Source: Xenorhabdus szentirmaii DSM 16338
GTDB taxonomy: Bacteria; Pseudomonadota; Gammaproteobacteria; Enterobacterales; Enterobacteriaceae
NCBI RefSeq assembly: GCF_002632585.1
Contig: NZ_NIBV01000002.1
Location: 374,282 to 438,281 of the forward strand
Length of the DNA stretch: 64,000 nt
Direction of reading: 5' to 3'
Below are positions 36,482-46,230 of the stretch, piece after piece. The translations under genes and the position numbers were made by a program. The notes under the pieces were generated by a model. The model worked only from the letters and a program-made list of their open reading frames with translations. It searched no databases and had not been told where the DNA came from. Each line of letters starts with the position of its first letter. Position 1 is the first letter of the stretch.

Positions 36482-36693
36482 AAGTATAATTGCTATAATA
36501 ATGGACAATAGTGCATCCGATGAGAATAAATAATGCCAGACAGACACGGGGTGTTGTTGTTCCAGATACCTGTATTTGTTCAAGTGGCGTGTTTATTGGT
36601 TGGATTGTCTGAGTAAATGTGTTTCCGATGGCTTTTCCATAATCTTGCCACTGTGCTGTCACTTAAAATCTATTGAGAAAAACAACTAAGCGG

Positions 36694-37404
36694 TTATGAA
36701 GGCATAAACCGATAACCAACTCCTGTTTCGGTCAGAAGATATCTGGGACGGGCAGGATCAGCTTCCAGCTTCTGCCGCAGGTGCCCCATATAAATTCTCA
36801 GATAGTGGTTGTGTTCAACGTAATTCGGCCCCCAAACATGATTGAGTAAATAACGCTGCGTGAGTACCTTGCCGCTGTTGGTCAGCAATTCAGTCAATAA
36901 ACGGTATTCAATGGGTGTCAGGTGAAGTTCGGTTTGCCCTTTTAAAACCCGACGGTTAATTAAATCGACCTGAATATCTGAAAAATGAATGATGGGAGCA
37001 GGTTGATTGATTTTAGAGGAGCGGCGTAGGGCAACTCGCACTCTTGCCAGCAATTCATTAATGCCAAAAGGTTTGCTCAGGTAATCGTCAGCACCGGAAT
37101 CCAGTGCCATGACTTTATCTTGTTCACTGTCACGGGCAGAAAGCACAATAATCGGGATATTACTCCATTGGCGTACATCCTGAATGAGTTCGATACCATT
37201 TCCATCAGGTAGCCCTAAATCAAGGATCAGTAAATCCGGCCTGCGAGTGGCAGCTTCAATTAAACCTCGTTTTAGTGTTTCACATTCAAACACCCGCCAG
37301 TTTTCACTTTCCAATGCCAACCGCACAAAACGCCGGATCTCTTTTTCATCTTCAATGATTAAAATAGTATTGTTTTTGATCGTGCCGTTTTGAGTTGTAT
37401 TCAC
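36694..37404 (-). CDS. kdpE: Response regulator KdpE
   Basis: 236-residue OmpR/PhoB-type regulator of the Kdp potassium system. The receiver domain has acidic residues IIEDEKE, the phospho-acceptor Asp62 in LILDLGLPDGNG, and the conserved Lys in DDYLSKPFG. The winged helix has EYRLLTELLTNSGKVLTQRYL and YLRIYMGHLRQKLEADP. It starts with GTG, which overlaps the kdpD stop (GTGA), so translation is coupled. Phosphorylated KdpE activates kdpFABC at the T-rich site upstream of kdpF. Confidence 0.96.
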   Translation of the reverse strand: MNTTQNGTIKNNTILIIEDEKEIRRFVRLALESENWRVFECETLKRGLIEAATRRPDLLILDLGLPDGNGIELIQDVRQWSNIPIIVLSARDSEQDKVMALDSGADDYLSKPFGINELLARVRVALRRSSKINQPAPIIHFSDIQVDLINRRVLKGQTELHLTPIEYRLLTELLTNSGKVLTQRYLLNHVWGPNYVEHNHYLRIYMGHLRQKLEADPARPRYLLTETGVGYRFMPS

Positions 37405-40124
37405 ATATCCCCGGAAACATTTTCAATTTTTGGAGGTTCTTCCAACGGTAAAACAAAGTGAAAGCTAGCTCCACCTTTTTTATTGTTGGTTGCCCATATT
37501 TTGCCGCCGTGAATATCAATAATGGCCCGGCAAATGGCTAAACCCAACCCGACACCGGGGATAGCAGACTCTTTGCTGGCACGTGAGAATTTGTCAAAAA
37601 TGAGTTGTTCCTGTCCCTGTGGTATTCCGTTTCCCGCATCCCAGATTTCAATGTGTATTTGTTTTTGATCCGCGTCATGCTCAATGTTGGCTTGTATGCC
37701 CAGTGGCGTTTGTTCATGGGTATATTTGATGGCATTTTCCAGCAGATTAATGAAAACACGTTCCAGCAAAGCCCCATCGCAATGCAGGAACAAATTGGCA
37801 GGCAAGGAAAGTTCTATGTCGTAACGGCTGAGGGTATATTCCAGTGAACGCAAGGCACTGCCAACTATTTCGTCCAATGAATGCCATTCAATATTGAGTT
37901 GAATTCCGCCCGATTGAATGCGTGCCATATCCAGCAAATTGTTGACTAAGCGGGATGTGCTGAGGATTTGCTGGCGAATTTGGTTAACCTGCTTAGTGTG
38001 GGGCGAGTTTTCGGCAGACAAATCCAGCATCAGTATTTCTGCCTGCCCGAACAGTACGGTCAATGGGGTTCGCAAGTCGTGGGATAGTGCTGCCAATAAC
38101 GAGTTGCGCAGTTGTTCCCGTTCCGCCTCCAGTTTGGCGGATTCTGCGCTGCGGGCAAGATGTAAGCGCTCGAGTGCGTTGGCAATCAGTCCGGTGAAGG
38201 TTTGCAGTAATCGCTGTTGCTCCGGCACCAGCAATTGGCGCAGGTTAGAGGATTCTATCGCCAGAACGGCAAAGGTTTGAGAAGGTGTAGCGATGGGCTG
38301 CAATTGGTAAGGAACTCCCGGTAATGTGTCGGTACCGGCTCCGGCAGGCTGTTTTTTATCGAAGCACCATTTGGCGATCGCTTCATCAATTTGCATTTGC
38401 CCACCGTTATCGGATTTTACCTGATATAAGTGGTGTTCACGATTTAACAGCAGTAATCCCGTTTTGGCCTGAAAGCAATTGGACAGAAAGTGATAGCTGA
38501 TACGGGCAACATCTTCTTCATCCAGGGCTTTGCTCAATTCGCGGGTAATTTCATATAAATGCCGTGTCCGTTGTTCTCGATAACGGGCGATTCTGGCTTG
38601 ATAGCGTATTCCTGCGGTCAGGTTGCCCACGACAACACCCACAAACAGCATCACGGTAAAGGTGAGCAGGTATTGCATATCGGTGACCGCAAGTGACCAG
38701 TGCGGTTGGACAAAAAAGATGTCAAAACTGATGACATTGATAAGGGCGGCAAAAACGGAGGGCCATCGCCCATAAAACAGGGCGATGACAACCCCTCCCA
38801 GCAGATAGAGTGTGACTAAATTGGCTTTATCAAGGGTGAGTAAAAATGTGCGGGAAAATAAGGTGGTCAGGGTACAAAGCACGATCGCCATAATGAATCC
38901 CTGAACTTGGAACCGCCATTTTTCATTGAATGGTCGATGATCTTTCAGTTCCTTATTTCCGCTGCTTCCGCGTTTTTTATCTTCCAGTGCAACAATGACC
39001 AAATCCAGATCAGGGCCGAGTTTTCCCAGACGTTCAGAGAAATCAGGACGCCATTTATAGTTAAAGAAGGTTGAGTGTGAACCGTAATAACGGCCAATGA
39101 GGATTTTACCCAGATTATGTTCCCTTGCGTAACGCAAGATGGCCTTTTCTTCACGGGAGTCGGACAGGGTTGCGGTTTCCGCTCCCAGATCTCGCGCCAG
39201 TTTCAGTGTTTTCAGGATGGTGCGCCGTTTGCTTTCCGGCAGTCGGTGCAACTTGGGTGTTTCAACGTAAACGGCATGCCAGATACAATCCAGTTTTGCC
39301 GCAAGGCGGGCCGCTGTCCGAACCAGTTTTTCGTTGCCCGCATTATCGCCGATGCATAAAAGTAAATTATCCCGCGTATGCCATACAGGCTCTTTGCCTC
39401 TGGTATCTCGAAAGGCACGCATTTGATCATCCACACGGTCAGCCGTGCGGCGTAAGGCGAGTTCGCGCAAAGCTATCAGGTTGCCTTTACGGAAAAAATG
39501 CTCGATGGCACGCTCAGCCTGACCTGAGATATAAACCTTGCCATCATTAAGCCGCTGACGAAGATCATCCGGCGGGAGATCAACCAGAACAACATCATCA
39601 GCCTGATCAAATATGTGATCAGGAATGGTTTCCCGGACACGCACCCCCGTGATTGCTCCCACGACATCGTTCAGGCTTTCCAGATGCTGTACGTTGATGG
39701 TGCTCAGGACATCAATGCCCGCTTCCAGTAATTCTTCCACATCTTGCCAGCGTTTGGGGTGGCGGGAGCCTTGTGGATTGCTGAATGCCAGTTCGTCCAT
39801 CAGAATGATGGCCGGATGGCGGGCGATAGCCGCATCAATGTCAAATGCGGCTACCCTGCGTTTGTGGTAACGAAGATGTTTTGGCGGCAATTGGGGCAAG
39901 CCTTTGAGCAAGGCCGCGGTTTCTTGCCTTTCGTGGGTTTCAACCACGCCGGCGATGACATCCAGCCCTTGAGCCAGCAAGCGCTGGGCTTCTTGTAGCA
40001 TGGCATAGGTTTTACCCACTCCCGCACAGGCACCGAAAAATATTTTGAGCTTGCCGCGGGGATTTTCGTTCGCCAGTGCCAGTAAGTCATCCGGATCGGG
40101 GCGTTGTGGTTCAAGTTGATCCAT
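37401..40124 (-). CDS. kdpD: Sensor histidine kinase KdpD
   Basis: 907 residues (E. coli 894), inner membrane. The N-terminal KdpD domain has the Walker A motif GACAGVGKT (29-37) and HERQETAALL. A Usp-like domain (about 250-370) precedes a four-helix membrane block (about 400-510), a GAF-like domain, then HisKA with His682 in LSHDLRTPLTV and the HATPase (NLLENAIKYTHE, GVGLGLAICRAI). It senses potassium limitation and osmotic stress and phosphorylates KdpE. It follows kdpC by six bases and overlaps kdpE. Confidence 0.97.
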   Translation of the reverse strand: MDQLEPQRPDPDDLLALANENPRGKLKIFFGACAGVGKTYAMLQEAQRLLAQGLDVIAGVVETHERQETAALLKGLPQLPPKHLRYHKRRVAAFDIDAAIARHPAIILMDELAFSNPQGSRHPKRWQDVEELLEAGIDVLSTINVQHLESLNDVVGAITGVRVRETIPDHIFDQADDVVLVDLPPDDLRQRLNDGKVYISGQAERAIEHFFRKGNLIALRELALRRTADRVDDQMRAFRDTRGKEPVWHTRDNLLLCIGDNAGNEKLVRTAARLAAKLDCIWHAVYVETPKLHRLPESKRRTILKTLKLARDLGAETATLSDSREEKAILRYAREHNLGKILIGRYYGSHSTFFNYKWRPDFSERLGKLGPDLDLVIVALEDKKRGSSGNKELKDHRPFNEKWRFQVQGFIMAIVLCTLTTLFSRTFLLTLDKANLVTLYLLGGVVIALFYGRWPSVFAALINVISFDIFFVQPHWSLAVTDMQYLLTFTVMLFVGVVVGNLTAGIRYQARIARYREQRTRHLYEITRELSKALDEEDVARISYHFLSNCFQAKTGLLLLNREHHLYQVKSDNGGQMQIDEAIAKWCFDKKQPAGAGTDTLPGVPYQLQPIATPSQTFAVLAIESSNLRQLLVPEQQRLLQTFTGLIANALERLHLARSAESAKLEAEREQLRNSLLAALSHDLRTPLTVLFGQAEILMLDLSAENSPHTKQVNQIRQQILSTSRLVNNLLDMARIQSGGIQLNIEWHSLDEIVGSALRSLEYTLSRYDIELSLPANLFLHCDGALLERVFINLLENAIKYTHEQTPLGIQANIEHDADQKQIHIEIWDAGNGIPQGQEQLIFDKFSRASKESAIPGVGLGLAICRAIIDIHGGKIWATNNKKGGASFHFVLPLEEPPKIENVSGDM

Positions 40125-40130
40125 GTTTTA

Positions 40131-40718
40131 TCAGCCTCGTGGGTTCAGATTATCCAGAGCAAGATTAAGTTCCAATACATTTACCACGGGTTCCCCCATA
40201 TATTCCAGTAAGGGATATTCAATGTGTTTCTGAATTAATTCATGGACCGTTTCCAGCGGGAGATGGCGGGTGGCAGCCACGCGTTGTGCCTGAAATTCCG
40301 CAGCCTCCGGTGATATGTGGGGATCGAGCCCACTGCCTGATGCCGTGATGAGATCAATGGGGATCGGGCGGTTTTCTGGATAATTAAAAAGATGTTCCCG
40401 GACAATGTTTTTGTGCAGTTTGCTGAGCAATGCAGGATTGGTTGTTGCGAGATTGCTGCCCCCGGATGATAGGGCGTTATACGGGGTTTCTGCCGTCATG
40501 GAAGGGCGGCCATGAAAGTAGCTGTTCTTGGTAAAATTTTGACCGATTAATTCAGAGCCAACTTTTTGGCCGTTTTGTTCGATTAACGATCCTTGCGCCT
40601 GATGGGGAAATAGAGCTTTTGATATCCCTGTCACCAACAGCGGATAGGCAATACCTGTGATGAGCGTAAGAAATATCAACAGGATAATGGAAGAACGTAA
40701 CCAGATCATTTTCATCAC
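40131..40718 (-). CDS. kdpC: Potassium-transporting ATPase subunit KdpC
   Basis: 195 residues with a single N-terminal membrane helix (about 9-30) and a periplasmic domain. Family blocks are present: SLIEQNGQKVGSELIGQNF, YFHGRPSMTAETPYNALSSG, GSGLDPHISPEAAEFQAQRVA and YPLLEYMGEPVVNVLELNLA. It stabilises the KdpFABC complex and helps couple KdpA and KdpB. It lies 11 bases downstream of kdpB in the operon. Confidence 0.96.
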   Translation of the reverse strand: MMKMIWLRSSIILLIFLTLITGIAYPLLVTGISKALFPHQAQGSLIEQNGQKVGSELIGQNFTKNSYFHGRPSMTAETPYNALSSGGSNLATTNPALLSKLHKNIVREHLFNYPENRPIPIDLITASGSGLDPHISPEAAEFQAQRVAATRHLPLETVHELIQKHIEYPLLEYMGEPVVNVLELNLALDNLNPRG

Positions 40719-40729
40719 CTTATCTGAAA

Positions 40730-42796
40730 TTATTTGAGAAACAAGGCAGTCAGTAATATGTCAATGAGCTTGATGCCGATAAAGGGCACGAGCAAACCTC
40801 CCAGGCCATATATCCATAAGTTCCGGCGCAAGAGCGACAATGCGTTCATCGGGCGATAGCTGACACCTTTCAGAGCCAGTGGAAGCAGGAAAATAATGAT
40901 GATTGCATTGAAAATAACCGCAGACAGTACAGCAGACTCCGGAGAATGAAGGTGCATAATGTTCAGGGCATTGAGTTGGGGATAGGTAATGGCAAAGGCG
41001 GCAGGAATGATGGCGAAATATTTGGCTATGTCATTGGCAATGCTGAATGTGGTCAGGGAGCCACGGGTCATTAACATCTGCTTCCCGATATGCACAACTT
41101 CAATCAGTTTAGTGGGATTGGAATCGAGATCCACCATATTTCCTGCTTCTTTTGCCGCCTGTGTACCTGAATTCATGGCAACCGCAACATCAGCCTGTGC
41201 CAGTGCAGGGGCGTCGTTTGTCCCGTCTCCCGTCATGGCAACCAGCCGGCCTTCAGATTGGTATTGGCGTATCAAGGCCAGTTTGGCTTCGGGTGTGGCT
41301 TCCGCCAGAAAATCATCCACTCCCGCTTCAGCCGCAATTGCTGCCGCAGTCAGGTGGTTATCTCCGGTGATCATGACGGTTTTTATTCCCATTCTGCGCA
41401 TCTCGCTGAAACGTTCTTTAATCCCACCTTTGACGATATCTTTCAGGGCAACGACGCCCAAGACCCGCTGGTTTTCCGCAACGACCAACGGTGTTCCTCC
41501 TTTGTGCGCCACTTGTTGCACCAAGAGGTCAATGGCTTCAGGGAATTTGCTGTGATTGGCTTCAATATGACGGCGAATGGCATCAACGGCGCCCTTACGG
41601 ATAGTCCGGTTATCTATGTTGACCCCGCTCATGCGCGTAATCGCTGAGAAGGGAACAAATTTAGCGTTCAATGCCAACAGATCGCGTTCTCGCATATTGA
41701 AACGCTGCTTTGCCAAAATCACGATACTGCGCCCTTCAGGGGTTTCATCAGCAAGGGAGGAGAGCTGTGCGGCATCGGCCAATTGCTTCTCGGTAACGCC
41801 GGGAGCCGGCAAAAACTGAGATGCCTGACGATTGCCCAAGGTGATGGTTCCGGTTTTATCCAGCAGCAGGACATCCACATCTCCCGCGGCTTCAATGGCG
41901 CGCCCGCTTGTTGCTATCACATTGGCCCCTAACATGCGGCTCATGCCCGCGACACCAATGGCTGAAAGCAATCCGCCAATGGTGGTGGGAATGAGGCAAA
42001 CCAGCAGCGCCACGATCACGGTAAGGGTTATGGGGCTGCCGGTTTGGCTGATCTCTGTGCTGAATAGAGAAAAAGGCAGCAGGCTTACGCAGACAAGCAG
42101 GAAAATGATGGTCAGTGCAGTGAGCAAAATCGTGAGGGCAATTTCGTTGGGGGTTTTCCGGCGTTTGGCACCTTCAACCATGGAGATCATCCGGTCCAGA
42201 AAGGTTTCTCCCGGATTGACGGTGCATTCAATGATCAGCCAATCTGATAAAACCCGTGTACCGCCAGTCACGGAAGAAAAATCTCCCCCGGATTCCCGAA
42301 TGACGGGAGCTGATTCTCCTGTAATGGCACTTTCATCAACGGAAGCCCCCCCTTCAATCACCTCACCATCGCAGGGGATAATGTCACCGGCTTCTACCAG
42401 CACGATGTCACCTTTGCGCAAAGTGTCAGACGTTACTTTTTCCTTTGCTGCTTCACGGTTGGATGAGGCCAGTTTGATTGCCCAACTGGTTTTCTTTACG
42501 CCCTTGAGACTGGATGCCTGAGCTTTGCTGCGTCCTTCCGCCAGTGCTTCTGCAAAATTGGCAAACAGGACGGTAAACCATAGCCAGAGGGCAATAGAGC
42601 CCGTAAACAGGGCATTGCCAGTAAATTGACCTGTCAATATTCCGCACCATAAAGCGGTAGTCAGGCAACTGCCCAGATAGACGACAAACATGACAGGATT
42701 GCGCCATTGATGAGCCGGATGGCATTTTTTAAATGAATCGATAAGAGCATGGCGAATCAGCGTCGGTTCAAATAATATTTGCTGTTTATTTTTCAT
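40730..42796 (-). CDS. kdpB: Potassium-transporting ATPase ATP-binding subunit KdpB
   Basis: 688-residue P-type ATPase subunit driving high-affinity K+ uptake. The actuator motif is ITGESAPV, the phosphorylation site Asp313 in DKTGTITLG, the hinge and nucleotide domain [12 protein letters not shown] and [17 protein letters not shown], and membrane segments occupy the usual positions. Length equals that of the family (E. coli 682). It overlaps no neighbour, with a 16-base gap after kdpA, and is co-transcribed with the rest of the operon. Confidence 0.97.
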   Translation of the reverse strand: MKNKQQILFEPTLIRHALIDSFKKCHPAHQWRNPVMFVVYLGSCLTTALWCGILTGQFTGNALFTGSIALWLWFTVLFANFAEALAEGRSKAQASSLKGVKKTSWAIKLASSNREAAKEKVTSDTLRKGDIVLVEAGDIIPCDGEVIEGGASVDESAITGESAPVIRESGGDFSSVTGGTRVLSDWLIIECTVNPGETFLDRMISMVEGAKRRKTPNEIALTILLTALTIIFLLVCVSLLPFSLFSTEISQTGSPITLTVIVALLVCLIPTTIGGLLSAIGVAGMSRMLGANVIATSGRAIEAAGDVDVLLLDKTGTITLGNRQASQFLPAPGVTEKQLADAAQLSSLADETPEGRSIVILAKQRFNMRERDLLALNAKFVPFSAITRMSGVNIDNRTIRKGAVDAIRRHIEANHSKFPEAIDLLVQQVAHKGGTPLVVAENQRVLGVVALKDIVKGGIKERFSEMRRMGIKTVMITGDNHLTAAAIAAEAGVDDFLAEATPEAKLALIRQYQSEGRLVAMTGDGTNDAPALAQADVAVAMNSGTQAAKEAGNMVDLDSNPTKLIEVVHIGKQMLMTRGSLTTFSIANDIAKYFAIIPAAFAITYPQLNALNIMHLHSPESAVLSAVIFNAIIIIFLLPLALKGVSYRPMNALSLLRRNLWIYGLGGLLVPFIGIKLIDILLTALFLK

Positions 42797-42812
42797 GATT
42801 TACCTTTCACTC

Positions 42813-44510
42813 TCATTGCCAAAGTTGTAAGTGTTCTGCGATGGGGCCAAGCGCCAGAGCAGGAATAAAAGTGAGTGCTCCAATCAGCAAAACAACCAGG
42901 ATTAATAATCCGATAAAGGAAAAGCCGTAAGTGGGCAAAGTGCCGCTACTGATGGGCTGGCGTTTTTTGTTGCTCATGGAACCCGCAATGGCAAGAACTG
43001 GCAGGATCATGCCAAAACGCCCAAGAAACATGGCAGCTCCCAATAGTAAATTGTAAAAGGTATTGTTGGCATTCAGGCCTGCGAAGGCACTGCCGTTGTT
43101 ATTGGCGGCCGATGAAAGCGCATAAAGTATTTCAGTGAAACCGTGTGCGCCGGGATTGGTAATGGCATTGCGCCCGGCATCGGTTGAAATGGCTAATGCG
43201 GTGCCCAACAAGACAAGTGAAGGGGTAACCAAAATGGCCAGTGCGACCATTTTCATATCATAGACATCGATTTTTTTGCCCAAGTATTCAGGTGCCCGGC
43301 CAATCATTAAACCGGCAATGAATACAGCCAGCAGAACAAGCAGTAACATGCCACAAAGCCCGGAGCCGGTTCCGCCAAACACCACTTCGCCGATTTGTAT
43401 TAACCAGAGTGGGATCATTCCTCCCAAAGGGGTGAAGGAGTCATGCATTGAATTGACTGCACCACAGGATGCGGCTGTGGTCACGGTGCTATACAGGGAA
43501 GATGCCAGAATGCCAAAACGGGATTCTTTTCCTTCCATATTAAAATGCCCGTTGATGTTCGTGGCATTGAAATGGGGACTGCCTGCTATTTCGGCGTACA
43601 TTACAACGGCTGTTGCGATGATAAAAATAATGCTCATCGCCCAGAGTAAAGCGTATCCCTGACGATTATCGCCGACGACCACTCCGAAGGCGAAACACAA
43701 TGCGCTGGGGATCAGAAAAATAGCCAGAACTTGTACAAAATTACTCAGCGGGGTTGGATTTTCAAAAGGGTGGGCTGAGTTTGCACCAAAAAATCCCCCG
43801 CCATTGGTTCCCAGTAATTTTATGGCTTCCTGAGAGGCGACCGGTCCCATGGGAAGCAATTGCTGTTGGCCTTCAAGGGTATGGATGGAAACATAAGGGG
43901 AAAAGTTTTGGATAACACCTTGACTGACAAAAAATAACGCAATAATGATGGCAAGCGGCAGCAGCAAATACAAAGTGATGCGGGTAATATCAACCCATGC
44001 ATTTCCCAATGTGTTCACGCCCTGACGGGAAAAGGCTCTTATCAGAGCAAAAGCCACGGCAATACCTGTTGCCGCGGACAGAAAATTCTGCACCGTCAAT
44101 CCGGCCATTTGGCTTAGGTAACTGAGGGTATTTTCTCCGCTGTAAGCCTGCCAGTTTGTGTTGGTGATAAAACTTATTGCGGTATTGAGTGCCAGATCCC
44201 ATTTCATATCTGCAAAATGTTGTGGATTCAGGGGTAAATGGGCCTGATTCATTAACAGAATAAATAGCAACAGTAATCCTGCGACATTGAATATCAGGAT
44301 AGAAAGGGAATATTGCCGCCAGTTCATTTCTTTGATATTGCTGCCGGGTGTTTGCAACCCACAACAGCGCCACAGGCTCGATTCTGTTTTTGTCAGCCAG
44401 CGGGGCAATTCTCCTTCAATCAAATTGGCTATCAGATTACCAAGCGGCTTGCTCAATAAAAACAGAACCAACAGGAAGCTGGCAATCAGTAAAAAAGCGG
44501 ATGCCATCAT
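42813..44510 (-). CDS. kdpA: Potassium-transporting ATPase channel-like subunit KdpA
   Basis: 565 residues, ten predicted membrane helices. The four pore-loop signatures of the superfamily of K+ transporters are visible ([67 protein letters not shown]). This is the K+-selective subunit. The ATG at 44510 directly abuts the kdpF stop, with GGAGG eight bases upstream; a second ATG follows at once. Confidence 0.97.
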   Translation of the reverse strand: MMASAFLLIASFLLVLFLLSKPLGNLIANLIEGELPRWLTKTESSLWRCCGLQTPGSNIKEMNWRQYSLSILIFNVAGLLLLFILLMNQAHLPLNPQHFADMKWDLALNTAISFITNTNWQAYSGENTLSYLSQMAGLTVQNFLSAATGIAVAFALIRAFSRQGVNTLGNAWVDITRITLYLLLPLAIIIALFFVSQGVIQNFSPYVSIHTLEGQQQLLPMGPVASQEAIKLLGTNGGGFFGANSAHPFENPTPLSNFVQVLAIFLIPSALCFAFGVVVGDNRQGYALLWAMSIIFIIATAVVMYAEIAGSPHFNATNINGHFNMEGKESRFGILASSLYSTVTTAASCGAVNSMHDSFTPLGGMIPLWLIQIGEVVFGGTGSGLCGMLLLVLLAVFIAGLMIGRAPEYLGKKIDVYDMKMVALAILVTPSLVLLGTALAISTDAGRNAITNPGAHGFTEILYALSSAANNNGSAFAGLNANNTFYNLLLGAAMFLGRFGMILPVLAIAGSMSNKKRQPISSGTLPTYGFSFIGLLILVVLLIGALTFIPALALGPIAEHLQLWQ

Positions 44511-44600
44511 TTAGAAATCCTCCGCATTTAATAACGCATAAATCAGATAGAGAAGTAATAGCACCACCAGAAAAAGACCAAGGAAGAGGAATATATTCAT
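44511..44600 (-). CDS. kdpF: Small membrane subunit KdpF
   Basis: A 29-residue hydrophobic peptide (MNIFLFLGLFLVVLLLLYLI followed by YALLNAEDF) made of one membrane helix, matching KdpF of the KdpFABC complex in size, composition and position. AAGGAG precedes the ATG at an ideal distance. It is the first gene of kdpFABCDE; its stop codon touches the kdpA start. Confidence 0.95.
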   Translation of the reverse strand: MNIFLFLGLFLVVLLLLYLIYALLNAEDF

Positions 44601-44953
44601 GGTGTATCTCCTTGCTTATTGTTTTTAAAAATAATCAGTTACAGCATAAGAATGACAATGCAAAGAAGTTGTTAAAAGAGAGTTTAAACGCGTAAAAAAA
44701 GTATAAAAGATAACATGACCTAACTAATTGGGTGTTTTATTAAAGCAAGTGTAGCAAACCTCATCAGGTTAATTTTTTGTTTTTAAATTGTTTGTTTTGT
44801 TTCTGTTTAGGTATCAATTTTGTAATTAAATTACGAGAGAGGAAAAAAAGAGTGATTTACAGAGCAAAAAAGTGGTCGGATGAGTAGTAAATTTTCATTT
44901 TATCGGGTAAAATTTTATACATCTTACATATTTAACCCGTGAGGAGGTTACCA
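44601..44953. promoter_or_regulatory. kdpF-ybfA divergent intergenic region
   Basis: 353 bases carrying the kdpFABCDE promoter on the minus strand and the ybfA promoter on the plus strand. The only firmly recognisable element is the KdpE-like box at 44692-44707. No further gene is seen. Confidence 0.6.
44692..44707 (-). promoter_or_regulatory. KdpE binding site upstream of kdpF
   Basis: On the minus strand the sequence reads TTTATACTTTTTTTAC, essentially the T-rich KdpE operator known from the E. coli kdpFABC promoter. It lies about 92 bases before the kdpF start codon, in the same orientation. Identification rests on remembered similarity to the E. coli site. Confidence 0.75.
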
Positions 44954-45163
44954 ATGTCTACATACCGTTCATATTCTTGGTATGAGGTTCTCTTGCGGCG
45001 TGTTGGCGCTATCGCTTTGGGCGTCATTGCGCTTCCTGTTATGCTGTTTCGTCACGATCGTGCTCGTTTTTACAGCTACCTGCATAAAGTATGGTTAAAA
45101 ACCAGTGAGAAGCCGGTGTGGTTAGAAAGCTCAGAAATGGCTGCCGGTATTCGAAATCGCTAA
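44954..45163 (+). CDS. ybfA: YbfA family small membrane protein
   Basis: 69 residues. The block [35 protein letters not shown] is the hallmark of YbfA, spanning one hydrophobic helix (about 14-31) and a basic tail. Function is unknown; in enterobacteria it sits next to kdpF, as here, divergently. GAGGAGG lies seven bases before ATG 44954, which settles the start over the upstream in-frame codon at 44939. Its own terminator follows. Confidence 0.92.
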   Translation: MSTYRSYSWYEVLLRRVGAIALGVIALPVMLFRHDRARFYSYLHKVWLKTSEKPVWLESSEMAAGIRNR

Positions 45164-45191
45164 GATTGGCTCTATTGAATATGGTATTTTT

Positions 45192-45230
45192 ACACCTTGC
45201 CAGTTTATTCTGGCAAGGTGTTTTATTTTA
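45192..45230 (+). terminator. Rho-independent terminator of ybfA
   Basis: Stem CACCTTGCCAG / CTGGCAAGGTG (11 bp) with a six-base loop, followed by TTTTATTTTA. Confidence 0.9.
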
Positions 45231-45266
45231 TATTTCATTGAAAAAACGAATAATAGGGGGAATGAT

Positions 45267-46010
45267 ATGAACAATGTTGAATTGGAGCATGTGCTCAATA
45301 CGGAATTGAATATCCGTGAATTTCAAGATTATGCCCCCAATGGATTACAGGTAGAAGGTCGTCCTCATGTACAGCGGGTAGTGACTGGTGTGACAGCTTG
45401 TCAGGCACTATTGGATGAAGCGGTGCGCCTTGAGGCGGATGCGATCATCGTTCATCATGGCTATTTTTGGAAAAATGAATCACCTGTTATCCGGGGCATG
45501 AAACGTCGTCGCCTGCAAACACTGCTTTGCAATGATATTAATCTATATGGTTATCATCTCCCGTTGGATGCTCACCCTTTGCTGGGGAACAATGTTCAAC
45601 TCGCTCGGCAGATGGGTGTGAAGGTGATTGGCAATATTGATTCTCTGCTTCCTCATGGCGCCTTTGATCAGCCCATCACACCCGCAGAATTGGCTGAGCG
45701 TCTGGAAAAAAGGTTAGAACGCGAAGTGCTGCATTGCGGAGATAATGCACCAGAAGAAATTCGCACTCTGGCATGGTGTACAGGCGGAGGCCAGAGCTTT
45801 ATTGAGCAGGCAGCTGAGTTTGGCGTTGACGCTTTTGTGACCGGAGAAGTATCAGAGAAAACGGTTCACGTTGCCCGTGAGATGGGGCTGCATTTCTTTT
45901 CAGCAGGCCATCATGCAACAGAACGTTATGGTATCAAAGCCCTCGGTGAATGGCTGGCGAATAATCATGGGTTGGATGTGACTTTTATCGATATTCCTAA
46001 TCCGGCTTGA
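45267..46010 (+). CDS. ybgI: NIF3-family metal-binding protein YbgI
   Basis: 247 residues, the same length as E. coli YbgI, a toroidal hexamer with a dinuclear metal site annotated as a GTP cyclohydrolase type 2-like or radiation-resistance protein. Metal-ligand motifs are IIVHHGYFWK near the N-terminus and SAGHHATERYGI near the C-terminus; YGYHLPLDAHPLLGNN and DAFVTGEVSEK also match. A strong purine-rich site (GGGGGAA) precedes the ATG. It is isolated here from the pxp/ybgJKL genes that usually follow it in E. coli. The biological role is not established. Confidence 0.93.
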   Translation: MNNVELEHVLNTELNIREFQDYAPNGLQVEGRPHVQRVVTGVTACQALLDEAVRLEADAIIVHHGYFWKNESPVIRGMKRRRLQTLLCNDINLYGYHLPLDAHPLLGNNVQLARQMGVKVIGNIDSLLPHGAFDQPITPAELAERLEKRLEREVLHCGDNAPEEIRTLAWCTGGGQSFIEQAAEFGVDAFVTGEVSEKTVHVAREMGLHFFSAGHHATERYGIKALGEWLANNHGLDVTFIDIPNPA

Positions 46011-46076
46011 TTTTCTGACTAGTGTTTTTTTTAACTGTTGGTTTTTCTAGCTGTTGTTTTTCTTATTAATTAGATG

Positions 46077-46118
46077 GCTCCCAATTTTGTTATTGGTTAA
46101 CAAATTTGGGAGCTGTTG
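46077..46118. terminator. Bidirectional terminator-like hairpin
   Basis: A long stem GCTCCCAATTTTGTTA / TAACAAATTTGGGAGC with one mismatch, between the convergent ybgI and MFS genes. T-rich on the plus side. Confidence 0.6.
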
Positions 46119-46230
46119 TTACTCCATGTATAAGAAGGCAGAAAATAAAAATGCTCAAAAATAAGCTTCATGCGTGCTCAGGAATGGAAAAAAACGCTGT
46201 TTTTCTGAAAATACTTAACATTGCCGGGTC

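Noticed and set aside
36384-36662. 92-residue minus-strand frame between kdpE and pulA
   Set aside because: It starts with GTG without a ribosome site, and more than a third of it is antisense to the end of pulA; no family resemblance.
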